Positions 1 to 6,396 of a stretch of 10,626 nucleotides of DNA are shown one piece after another. The notes under the pieces are model-generated. The model was not told the DNA's origin and did not search any database. It saw only the letters and a list, made by a program, of their open reading frames with translations. The position numbers and the translations under genes are program-made. The DNA comes from CAYXVF01 sp964468125 (lineage in GTDB: Bacteria > Myxococcota > XYA12-FULL-58-9 > CAYXVF01), in NCBI GenBank assembly GCA_964468125.1, contig CAYXVF010000154.1, positions 1 to 10,626 of the forward strand, read 5' to 3'. How positions within the stretch are numbered: position 1 is the first letter of the stretch; each line of letters begins with the position of its first letter.

Positions 1-1
1 C

Positions 2-702
2 AAGAATCTCGAGGTCGTGATGGATTTCATGACCTCCGGACCTGCGCCAAACGGAGCTCAACGTCGTCAGCTTCCTGTTCGAGAATCGCGTCTGGGTCGC
101 CGTCTACCCGTGGGGCGACCTCGAGAGCATAATGCCGGGTCGCACGGAGATTCCGCTCTTCGATTTCGCCAAGAAGCCTGACGGCGAGCTCGGCTATCGC
201 ATGCGCGGCACGGGCAAGGCCGTGGGCAAGCTCGACCCGCTCTATTCGTCTCGTGGCGAAGCGGTCTTTCGCACGGCCAACCGGTTGCTGTCGACCATCG
301 TCCGGACCATTGGCCGGAGCGTCGCGAACCCGGAGGAGCGCGGCGAGCAGCTCGCTAAGTCCTTCGGCAGTCCCCAATCGATCGTGGAGTCCCTCGGCTT
401 CGCGACCGCGGGGCGATCGTGGCGAGGCGATCCTCGAGGAGATCGCCTCCCTGCAAGAAAAGGAAGTCGGGAGACTCGCCGGAACGAAGCTCGAGAAGCG
501 GGGAAACGAGACACTCGCCGCGGGACGGGCGGTCGCCCGCGAGTTCACGTTGCCGAGCCCAGATGGCCTGGCGGTTCGCCAGCTGCAGCTCTATTTCATC
601 CTCGGCGAGCACGTGGTGCTCTTCGTCGCCACGGCCCCGGCAACTTCGCTCTTCGACCGAATGCGCCCGACCTTTCTGGAGGTGGCCCGCTCCATTCGCT
701 AG
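2..702 (+). pseudogene. 3' part of an unrecognised gene, broken by two 1-nt frameshifts; possible PsbP/DcrB-like C-terminus
   Basis: The gene enters from outside the window, and its coding signal changes frame twice. From base 2 it reads KNLEVVMDFMTSGPAP. After about 48-52 it continues one frame on with TELNVVSFLFENRVWVAVYPWGD and runs to about 405. It then shifts again and reads GDRGEAILEEIASLQEKEVG to the TAG at 700-702. Each break is repaired by removing one base from a short run: AAA near 50 gives GPAPTELNVV, and GGGG near 410 gives FATAGDRGEA. The rebuilt C-terminus (LQLYFILGEHVVLFVATAP, ending FLEVARSIR) has the look of PsbP/DcrB-like domains; this is a weak resemblance, and I do not recognise the protein. 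The stop lies 45 nt before sppA, so the two may be co-transcribed. Single-base sequence error and true decay are both possible. Confidence 0.5.
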
Positions 703-747
703 GCCCGCTCCTCCTGGGTCGTCCCCGCGTTGCACCGAACCCCACAA

Positions 748-2508
748 ATGGCGACTCTCAAGTTCATGCGCATCATTCGCAGGTTCATCACTGCCGTAAC
801 CGTCTTGTTCTTCGTCCTCGTCGCCTTCGGGTGGATCTCGATCCTGAGCGGCCCCACGATCGAAGACGATAGCGTCCTTCGAGTCACCCTCGACGGGCCC
901 CTGCGCGAAACACCCGCCGTCGACCTGGGGATTCTCTTCGGCGAGGAACCCCGCAGCACCCTGCGAGCGGTGATCCTGAGCCTCGAGCGGGCCGCGACCG
1001 ATGAGCGAATCAAGGGCGTGGTCCTCGAGATCGGCAACCCGCAGGTAGGTCTCGCCCAGCTCGAGGAGCTCGAATCCGCGATGGACCGCTACCGCAAGAG
1101 CGGCAAATGGAGCCTCGCCTTCCTCGAAACCGCGGGAGAGCTTTCCCGCGGCGACGGCGCCTACGCTCTCGCAACCCTCGCGGACAAAGTCACCCTTGCC
1201 CCCGCCGGAGACCTGAATCTGATCGGCCTGCGAAGCGAGCCGCTCTTTTTCAAGGGAACGATCGACTTGCTCGGGGTCGAGCTACACATGGAGAAACGGG
1301 GCAAGTACAAGTCCGCCGCCAATCAGTACACGGACCGCGAGATGGATGAACCCATGCGCGAAGCGCTGGCCGAGGTGATCGAGGACCTGCAAAGCCAGCT
1401 CATCGAGCTCGTCGCTAGGCGTCGCGAGGTGCCGGTCGAAACCGTGCGCGAATGGATCAACGGCGGCCCGCACAGCGCGCAGGACGCCCTCGCAAAGGGA
1501 ATGGTGGATCGCCTGGGCTACGCCGACGAGGTGGTCGCGGAATACGAAGAGCGCGCGGGACGTGAAGATTCGCTGGTGGCCGTGGGAACTTACTGGCTCG
1601 AGGGGCGCCCCATGGATGACGGGCGCCTGGTGGCGGTGGTCTACGGCGAAGGGGGCGTCACCCGTGGTGACCCCACACCGGGCCCCTTCGACGACGAACC
1701 GGTGATGGCGAGCGATCCGCTGATTCGCGCCTTTCGAACCTTGCGCGATGACGGCGCGGAAGCGGTGGTGTTCCGCGTGGACTCGCCCGGCGGTTCCTAT
1801 CTCGCGAGCGATCTGATCCGCCGTGAGGTGCAGCTCACTCGCGAAGCGGGAATTCCCGTCGTCGTGTCGATGGGCAACGTGGCGGCTTCCGGCGGCTACT
1901 TCGTTGCGATGGACGCGGATCTCATCATGGCCAGCCCCTCCACGATCACCGGCAGCATCGGCGTATTCACCGGCCTTTTGAACGTGTCTGGGCTGTTTGC
2001 CAAGGCTGGGGTGAGCCACGACAGCTACCAAACCGCCCCGAACGCCGACTTGTTCTCCCAGCTCGCCCCCCTCGACGAACGGCGCCGCGGTTTCATCGCC
2101 CGACAGGCGGATCGAATCTACGCCGATTTCACCAGCAAGGTCGCCGACAAACGCGGCTTGCCGCTGCCGAAGGTGCAAGCGGTAGCCCAGGGGCGCGTCT
2201 GGTCGGGGCGCGACGCGCTCGAGCACGGGCTCGTGGACGAGCTCGGGGGGTTGCGAGATGCGATCGAGAAGGCGCGTGTCTTGGCCGAGATCGGCTCGGA
2301 CGAGCCGATCGAGTTGCGCCCCTACCCCCGACCGGACTCACCTGCCGCGGCCCTTCGTTCGATCCTCCGCGGCACGATCGAAGCAGCGGACACGCTTCAC
2401 GAGGTGCGCGAGCCGCTGGAGCGGGTTGGCGTCTATTGGGACGAATTCAGTGCGGTGAGCGGAGATGCGCCCCTCACCGTACCGATCCGCCTGCCGAGAC
2501 TCTACTGA
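748..2508 (+). CDS. sppA: Signal peptide peptidase SppA, 67K type
   Basis: This is a membrane-bound serine protease of family S49 that degrades cleaved signal peptides at the inner membrane. The protein is 586 residues from ATG 748, close to the roughly 600 usual for 67K-type enzymes. An N-terminal hydrophobic anchor spans about residues 13-35. The N-terminal repeat domain holds the general-base lysine in GKYKSAANQY (Lys188), matching Lys209 of E. coli SppA. The C-terminal repeat holds VDSPGGSYLAS and the nucleophile in GNVAASGGYF (Ser381), followed by the typical TGSIGVFTG. Both members of the Ser-Lys dyad are therefore present and the enzyme should be active. No clear ribosome binding site separates the candidate starts at TTG 730, ATG 748 and ATG 766; 748 is a compromise. 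The stop is one base before the S41 protease start, which indicates translational coupling. Confidence 0.93.
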   Translation: MATLKFMRIIRRFITAVTVLFFVLVAFGWISILSGPTIEDDSVLRVTLDGPLRETPAVDLGILFGEEPRSTLRAVILSLERAATDERIKGVVLEIGNPQVGLAQLEELESAMDRYRKSGKWSLAFLETAGELSRGDGAYALATLADKVTLAPAGDLNLIGLRSEPLFFKGTIDLLGVELHMEKRGKYKSAANQYTDREMDEPMREALAEVIEDLQSQLIELVARRREVPVETVREWINGGPHSAQDALAKGMVDRLGYADEVVAEYEERAGREDSLVAVGTYWLEGRPMDDGRLVAVVYGEGGVTRGDPTPGPFDDEPVMASDPLIRAFRTLRDDGAEAVVFRVDSPGGSYLASDLIRREVQLTREAGIPVVVSMGNVAASGGYFVAMDADLIMASPSTITGSIGVFTGLLNVSGLFAKAGVSHDSYQTAPNADLFSQLAPLDERRRGFIARQADRIYADFTSKVADKRGLPLPKVQAVAQGRVWSGRDALEHGLVDELGGLRDAIEKARVLAEIGSDEPIELRPYPRPDSPAAALRSILRGTIEAADTLHEVREPLERVGVYWDEFSAVSGDAPLTVPIRLPRLY

Positions 2509-2509
2509 C

Positions 2510-4042
2510 ATGCGACCCGTGCTGCTCGCGCTGACGTTCGTGTTCGCGTCTTGCGCCGCAAAATCCCCCCCGCCCTCGGCCCGTGAGGCGGACGCGCCGA
2601 ATCCCGGTGAGCGCGCCTTCACCGCCGAGCAGGTCGGCGAAGACGTAGACCTCTTGTTGCGGGTCATGCAGGCGGTGCACCCCGGCTACGATCGCTATGC
2701 GAACGCGGAGCACCCGCAAATTCTCGCTGAGCGAAGTGCCGCTGTCGCAACACTGAGAGGCATGGGCCCGTCGAGCCTCTTCGAGCTCTACGGCGCGGTT
2801 TCGACCTACGCTGCGTCGATCCGGTGTGGACACACCAAGACCCAATACCCGGAGGCCTTCACCCAGTGGCGGGCCAGCCACCCGAGTCATCTGCCCTTGC
2901 GTTTCGTCACCGACGGTGAGCGCGCTATGATACGGACCGCGGCAGTGCTGAGCGGTCTCACCCCGGGCGACGAGATCCTGACGATCGAAGGGCAGTCGAT
3001 CCCTGCCCTCCTCGGATCCGTGGGTCGAATGCTCGGCGTCGATGGGTTCACGATTCACGCGCGCCCACACCTCTTCGCCGACGACAGCGACCTGATGGGA
3101 ACGGGCCTCGACCACTACCTCCCGATCCTCTTCGGGCTGCGCACGCATCTCGACCTGCGCGTGAAACGCCTCGGTGGGAGCAAAGCCGAGGTCCGTGTCC
3201 CGCTCGTCACCTTCGAAGAGTGGAAGAGTCTGGAGGAGGGCGGCTATCGCCGGGATTTCTCGAGCTCGGTGCATCTGGACTTTCCCGCACCACGGACCGC
3301 TCTCCTGAGGATCGACACCTTCATCAACTATCGCAATCCAGTCGATCCGGCGGCGATCTATCGAACCGCGGTCGCGAACCTCAAAGCCCGTGGCATCGAG
3401 ACGCTCATCGTCGACCTACGGAACAACGACGGGGGCTCAGACGACGCGGCGATCGAGCTCCTCCGAGCGCTCGCCACGACACCGTTCACGTTCATGAATC
3501 CACCGCAGGTGAAGACACTAGACCTCAAACGATTCACGCCGCACCTAGGCACCTGGGATCCGAGCGCCCTCGAACCGGACGCTGCGAGGTTTCGGGAGCT
3601 GCCGACCGGCTTCTACGAGTTGATCCCCACGAGCGACGCGCTCGCCACCGCACGGCTCTCCCCGGCTCGAAGCACCTTCACCGGCGACGTGATTCTCTTG
3701 ACGAGCCCATCGAACACCTCCGCCGTGACCCACGTCGTCACAAAGCTCGTGGACATGAAACGCGCGATCGTCGTGGGCGAGCCCACCGCGGGAAGCGCGG
3801 AAGGCGCCACCGCCGGTATCCTCTTCTTTTTGACCCTGCCCAACAGTGGCATCGTCGTGCGCGTTCCCGCGCTTCGCCAATACCTCGCGCTCGAAAGCGA
3901 TTTCGAGGACGGCATGGGGGTGCTTCCCCACCAACCAGTGATCCCCACCCTGGAGGAGCGGCTCGACAGTCGCGACCCGGTGTTGGAGCACGCACTCGCC
4001 GTGGCGCTCGGCGCCGCCCCGCCGCCGCGACCGAGTCGATGA
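2510..4042 (+). CDS. S41-family (C-terminal processing/tricorn-type) peptidase, probable lipoprotein
   Basis: This 510-residue protein is a probable exported serine protease. It begins with a short basic and hydrophobic stretch ending in VFASC, so Cys15 is a likely lipidation site, although Phe at -3 is not the classic lipobox residue. RCGHTK at 105-110 matches the conserved GHT of the family. A PDZ-like segment (LSGLTPGDEILTIEGQSI) lies near 148-164. The catalytic domain shows DLRNNDGGSDD near 302-312 (usually DLRxNxGG), then ILLTSPSNTSAVTH near 396-408, where Ser404 is the likely nucleophile, and GEPTAGSAEG near 423-432. Start ATG 2510 is one base after the sppA stop, so the two should be translated together, and the product may act on the same class of envelope peptides. 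The natural substrate cannot be told from sequence. Confidence 0.85.
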   Translation: MRPVLLALTFVFASCAAKSPPPSAREADAPNPGERAFTAEQVGEDVDLLLRVMQAVHPGYDRYANAEHPQILAERSAAVATLRGMGPSSLFELYGAVSTYAASIRCGHTKTQYPEAFTQWRASHPSHLPLRFVTDGERAMIRTAAVLSGLTPGDEILTIEGQSIPALLGSVGRMLGVDGFTIHARPHLFADDSDLMGTGLDHYLPILFGLRTHLDLRVKRLGGSKAEVRVPLVTFEEWKSLEEGGYRRDFSSSVHLDFPAPRTALLRIDTFINYRNPVDPAAIYRTAVANLKARGIETLIVDLRNNDGGSDDAAIELLRALATTPFTFMNPPQVKTLDLKRFTPHLGTWDPSALEPDAARFRELPTGFYELIPTSDALATARLSPARSTFTGDVILLTSPSNTSAVTHVVTKLVDMKRAIVVGEPTAGSAEGATAGILFFLTLPNSGIVVRVPALRQYLALESDFEDGMGVLPHQPVIPTLEERLDSRDPVLEHALAVALGAAPPPRPSR

Positions 4043-4055
4043 TCGAGTTGAGAGC

Positions 4056-4061
4056 TTGACG
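4056..4061 (+). promoter_or_regulatory. Possible -35 element for the ccdAB operon
   Basis: TTGACG matches the sigma-70 -35 consensus at five of six bases and sits in the 43-nt gap between the S41 protease stop and ccdA. The best -10-like match, TTTGAT at 4082-4087, would give a 20-bp spacer, which is too long, so the promoter call is weak. If transcription does start here, the palindromic boxes at 4075-4093 would lie over the -10 and start-codon region, a natural place for repression. Confidence 0.22.
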
Positions 4062-4073
4062 GGACTCGGGCCG

Positions 4074-4093
4074 AATGCGCATTTGATGCGCAT
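4074..4093 (+). promoter_or_regulatory. Paired ATGCGCAT palindromes at the ccdA start, candidate operator
   Basis: Two copies of the self-complementary octamer ATGCGCAT lie at 4075-4082 and 4086-4093. Their centres are 11 bp apart, about one helical turn, and the first extends to the 10-bp palindrome AATGCGCATT. The second copy contains the start codons ATG 4086 and ATG 4092. CcdA-type antitoxins carry an N-terminal ribbon-helix-helix DNA-binding domain and repress their own operon, and dimers of that fold bind short palindromes in tandem on one face of DNA. Position and spacing fit such an operator; binding is inferred, not shown. Confidence 0.4.
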
Positions 4094-4334
4094 GAACCGA
4101 ACTGGCGACTCGGCTCCGAAGCAAGCCACCAACCTCTCGATTAACCGGTCCCTTCTTCTCGCGGCGCGCGAGAAGAAGAACAATCTTTCGGCCACACTCG
4201 AAGAAGCGCTGCGGGAGCGGCTAGGCGTAGAAGCCCGTGAGGATTGGCCGGCCGAGAACGCCCGCGCGTTCGAGGAGTATTACGCCGTGGTCGCGGAGCG
4301 TGGCGTCTTCGGTGACTCGGTCCGACGATTCTAG
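4086..4334 (+). CDS. ccdA: CcdA-type antitoxin
   Basis: This short basic-then-acidic protein of about 82 residues (80 if it starts at ATG 4092) should neutralise the adjacent gyrase-directed toxin and repress its own operon. The N-terminal part (ATNLSINRSLLLAAREKKN, then LSATLEEALRERL) fits the ribbon-helix-helix fold of CcdA. The C-terminal part (WPAENARAFEEYYAVV, GVFGDSVRRF) matches the toxin-binding tail, recalling the WKAEN and GxFxD pattern of the F-plasmid protein. A longer form from TTG 4056 is possible but less likely. No good ribosome binding site precedes either ATG, so a leaderless or weakly translated message is possible. The stop TAG overlaps the toxin's GTG start by one base. 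Confidence 0.87.
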   Translation: MRMNRTGDSAPKQATNLSINRSLLLAAREKKNNLSATLEEALRERLGVEAREDWPAENARAFEEYYAVVAERGVFGDSVRRF

Positions 4335-4651
4335 TGGCTCAACTGCGACTCTACCGGAACCCGAACCCAGCGACCGCGGACCGCTATCCGTACCTCCTCG
4401 ATCCCCAATCGGACGCGGTGTCCCGACTGCCCACCCGCGTGGTCGCCCCGGTTGCCCGCGTAGGCAAGCTAGGCTTCACCCCGATCACGCAGCTCATGCC
4501 TCGGTTCGAGCTGCTCGGTGACGAATGCGTGTTGGTGACGCAGGAGCTGGCCGCGGTCGATGGCTCGCTTCTCGGCGACGTAGTCGTCGACCTCGACGGT
4601 CGACGGGATGAGATCGTGCGAGCGGTCGACCTACTCTTCACCGGCGTCTAG
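4334..4651 (+). CDS. ccdB: CcdB-type toxin
   Basis: This 105-residue protein is the toxin of the pair. CcdB of the F plasmid traps DNA gyrase on cleaved DNA. Family signatures visible here are the start LRLYRNPNP, the segment RYPYLLDPQSDAVSRLPTRV near 17-35, PITQLMPRFELLGD near 50-63, VLVTQELAAV near 66-75, and the C-terminus AVDLLFTGV. The start is GTG 4334, sharing one base with the antitoxin stop (TAGTG), an arrangement that couples toxin synthesis to the antitoxin. The last residues differ from the WGI end of F-plasmid CcdB, where the Trp is needed for poisoning; FTGV-like ends are found in chromosomal relatives. Gyrase as the target is therefore a family-level inference. Confidence 0.87.
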   Translation: MAQLRLYRNPNPATADRYPYLLDPQSDAVSRLPTRVVAPVARVGKLGFTPITQLMPRFELLGDECVLVTQELAAVDGSLLGDVVVDLDGRRDEIVRAVDLLFTGV

Positions 4652-4739
4652 GCGACGCCTATCGGCACAGACCAGATGTGAATTCCGGCGGAAGGCGTGC
4701 TAAACCGGCCTCGCTGAGAGGGCAACGAAAGGCGAGAGC

Positions 4740-5273
4740 ATGAGTACCTGGGCCACGGACCGCATTCGCACGATCCCGAACTTCCCCAAGGACGGGATTC
4801 AGTTCCGCGACATCACGACCCTGCTGTCCGACCCCTTGGGCTTTCGGAAGGCGGTGGACGAGCTGGTTCAGAACTACGCGGGCAACGGCATCGCCAAGGT
4901 GGTGGGGATCGAGTCACGCGGGTTCATTCTCGGCGGCGCCATCGCCCATCAGCTTTCCACCGCGTTCGTTCCGGCGCGCAAGCCAGGAAAGCTCCCGTTC
5001 GAGACCGTCAGCCAGGAATACGAGCTCGAGTACGGGACCGACCGCCTCGAGATCCACGTGGACGCGATCAAGAAGGGAGAGCGCTGCTTGATCGTCGATG
5101 ATTTGATCGCCACCGGCGGGACCGCCGAAGCGGCGGTGGACCTCGTGGAGAAAGTCGGCGGTGTGGTCGCCGCCTGCTGTTTCGTGATCGACCTGCCCGA
5201 CCTCGGTGGCTCGAAGAAGCTGCGCGATCGCGGCCTCGACGTCGTCACGCTCTGTGAGTTCGAGGGCGACTGA
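4740..5273 (+). CDS. apt: Adenine phosphoribosyltransferase
   Basis: This cytosolic purine-salvage enzyme makes AMP and pyrophosphate from adenine and PRPP. The 177-residue length is normal. The N-terminal NFPKDGIQFRDITTLL (14-29) is the usual Apt start, GIESRGFILG (56-65) and ARKPGKLPFET (79-89) are conserved, and the PRPP-binding loop is CLIVDDLIATGGTA (116-129), with the two acidic residues and the TGGT turn intact. ATG 4740 is preceded by a purine-rich AAAGGCGAG stretch that can serve as ribosome binding site. An 88-nt gap separates it from ccdB and holds no clear promoter; TGCTAAACC near 4698-4706 might be a poor extended -10. The gene looks like ordinary housekeeping beside the toxin-antitoxin pair. 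Confidence 0.96.
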   Translation: MSTWATDRIRTIPNFPKDGIQFRDITTLLSDPLGFRKAVDELVQNYAGNGIAKVVGIESRGFILGGAIAHQLSTAFVPARKPGKLPFETVSQEYELEYGTDRLEIHVDAIKKGERCLIVDDLIATGGTAEAAVDLVEKVGGVVAACCFVIDLPDLGGSKKLRDRGLDVVTLCEFEGD

Positions 5274-5274
5274 G

Positions 5275-5339
5275 GAGCGCGACGCGCCGCTCACAACCGC
5301 TTTCGCGCGGAGCACCACGAGTCGTGTCGTGCGTGGCTC
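5275..5339. terminator. Possible terminator hairpins between apt and the opposing gene remnant
   Basis: Two short inverted repeats lie just after the apt stop. GAGCG at 5275-5279 pairs with CGCTC at 5288-5292, extended inward by a further CG/CG pair around one bulged base. CCACG at 5315-5319 pairs with CGTGG at 5332-5336, flanked by GAG/CTC. Neither is followed by a T-run, so termination is a guess from position between converging genes. Confidence 0.28.
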
Positions 5340-5373
5340 GAAGATGCCTTTGCGGGTCAGTCCCCGGTTGCTC

Positions 5374-5538
5374 TCATCTCGGCAGCGCGAAAACGAGTCC
5401 ATGGGCGGTCACAAAACTCTCGAACCGACTCGAGGTTGCCAAAGTGACGATATGCCCGCGCTGAATCAACGCCTTGCCCAAGGCCACAAACGGCTCGACA
5501 TCACCTTGCGTGCCGTAGGTGAGAAGCAAAGCCCTCAC
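5374..5538 (-). pseudogene. Glycosyltransferase (GT1/GT28-like) N-terminal fragment, truncated after 54 codons
   Basis: The reading frame opens with GTG at 5538 and encodes RALLLTYGTQGDVEPFVALG, then ALIQRGHIVTLATSSRFESF. This is the characteristic first beta-alpha unit of UDP-glycosyltransferases that modify sterols, antibiotics or lipids. Such enzymes are normally about 400 residues, but here a TGA follows FALPR after 54 codons. The next bases do not continue as a recognisable glycosyltransferase in any frame, so most of the gene, including the nucleotide-sugar-binding C-terminal domain, is missing. The GTG start overlaps the stop of the upstream membrane-protein gene (GTGA), which suggests the two were once translated together. 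A free-standing 54-residue product is unlikely to be an enzyme. Confidence 0.72.
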
Positions 5539-5897
5539 GCCGCTGCCCGCCGGGCCGCCCGGACTTCCACGCCCACCAGGCTCATCACCACCACCACTTC
5601 GCCGACAAAATACGCAACTCCGAGCCCGGTTAGCGAGTGCCGAAACCCGTAGACCAGGGTGAGCGTCACCACGCAGTAGAGCGTATTCGCGCCCGCGATC
5701 GCCAGGAGGAAGCCCGGCCCGCGCTCGGTGAAGGCGCACGTCAGCGAGTACGCGGCGAACCCGGTGGCGATGAGGGCCAACGGAATCAGAATTCGGGTCG
5801 GCATGCCAAAGACGGGCTCCCAGGTCGTGAGCACGAGGGCCAGCATGGTGGCGGTGACCAGTGCTCCGACCCCGTCGATGCAGAACAATCGCTTCAT
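5535..5897 (-). CDS. Small four-helix membrane protein of unknown function
   Basis: From ATG 5897 this is a 120-residue, very hydrophobic protein with four likely membrane helices at about residues 9-26, 36-54, 63-82 and 89-109. It ends with a basic tail (RAARRAAA), so the C-terminus probably faces the cytoplasm. A GGAAG stretch about 11 nt before ATG 5897 supports this start over ATG 5927. The frame is uninterrupted, unlike both its neighbours. The Crp/Fnr-like remnant ends 75 nt upstream and the glycosyltransferase fragment overlaps its stop, so it was probably the middle gene of a small operon. I do not recognise the family; a role tied to the regulator or to glycosylation is guesswork. 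Confidence 0.68.
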   Translation of the reverse strand: MKRLFCIDGVGALVTATMLALVLTTWEPVFGMPTRILIPLALIATGFAAYSLTCAFTERGPGFLLAIAGANTLYCVVTLTLVYGFRHSLTGLGVAYFVGEVVVVMSLVGVEVRAARRAAA

Positions 5898-5972
5898 AGC
5901 GGTGCGCACTTCCGGTCGCCGGTTCATTCGCAGACCGTAGCCCGGGCGGTTTGCGACTCGCTTTGATCGCCG

Positions 5973-6395
5973 TCAAAATCGTCGCTTGCCGCGGACGCGA
6001 CTGAGCGTTTCCTGGGTCATGCCCAGATACGAGGCGATGTGGCCTAGGCCGACCCGTTGCGTGATGTCTGGATAGCGCGCGAGGAGATGCTCGTAGCGCT
6101 CGCGCGCGGACAGGAAGAGCATGCCCTCGAAGCGCTCGACCAAATCCGCGTAGAGATACTCGGTGACGCGGCGGGCGAGGCGTTCGTGCTGCGGATGCTG
6201 CTCGAGAAACGACTCCATCTCGCGGTAGTCGAGAAGGAGGCACGTGCTGTCTTCGAGCGCCTCCACACGGTACCGACTCACCCGCCCGTAGACGATGCTA
6301 TCCACCGCACCGACGACCCCGTCTTCGAAGGCGAAGTGCGCAGTGACGTCCTTGTCCTTGACCAGGTGATACGAGCGCAGCAAGCCAGATTCGTT
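5973..6395 (-). pseudogene. Crp/Fnr-family transcription regulator lacking its N-terminus
   Basis: The recognisable part starts at NESGLLRSYHLVKDKDVTAH and continues with FAFEDGVVGAVDSIV and YRVEALEDSTCLLLDYREM, which is the second half of a cyclic-nucleotide-binding beta-barrel. After a linker helix comes ARERYEHLLARYPDITQRV, and then the DNA-binding helix-turn-helix HIASYLGMTQETLSRVRGKR. This is the Crp-like type found next to small membrane proteins. About 50 expected N-terminal residues, including the start codon, are absent. The coding frame instead runs upstream, one frame off, straight into the tail of the DUF885 gene near 6396. A chance ATG at 6479 opens the frame, but that extension is out-of-frame DUF885 sequence. 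The gene looks truncated by a deletion; an assembly join is the alternative. Confidence 0.75.
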
Positions 6396-6396
6396 G

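Noticed and set aside
1282..2226. A 314-codon antisense frame opposite sppA
   Set aside because: sppA has both catalytic residues and full family signatures. The antisense product is rich in His, Arg and Val in no recognisable pattern, as expected of a shadow.
2474..3274. A 266-codon antisense frame opposite the S41 protease
   Set aside because: It overlaps a recognisable protease completely and shows no domain or plausible ribosome binding site.
3220..4059. A 279-codon plus-strand frame inside the S41 protease
   Set aside because: It is an Arg/Ser/His-rich out-of-frame reading of the protease catalytic domain.
4652..4739. A possible promoter for apt in the gap after ccdB
   Set aside because: TGCTAAACC is only a weak extended -10 match and no -35 sits at the right distance; read-through from ccdAB is equally likely.
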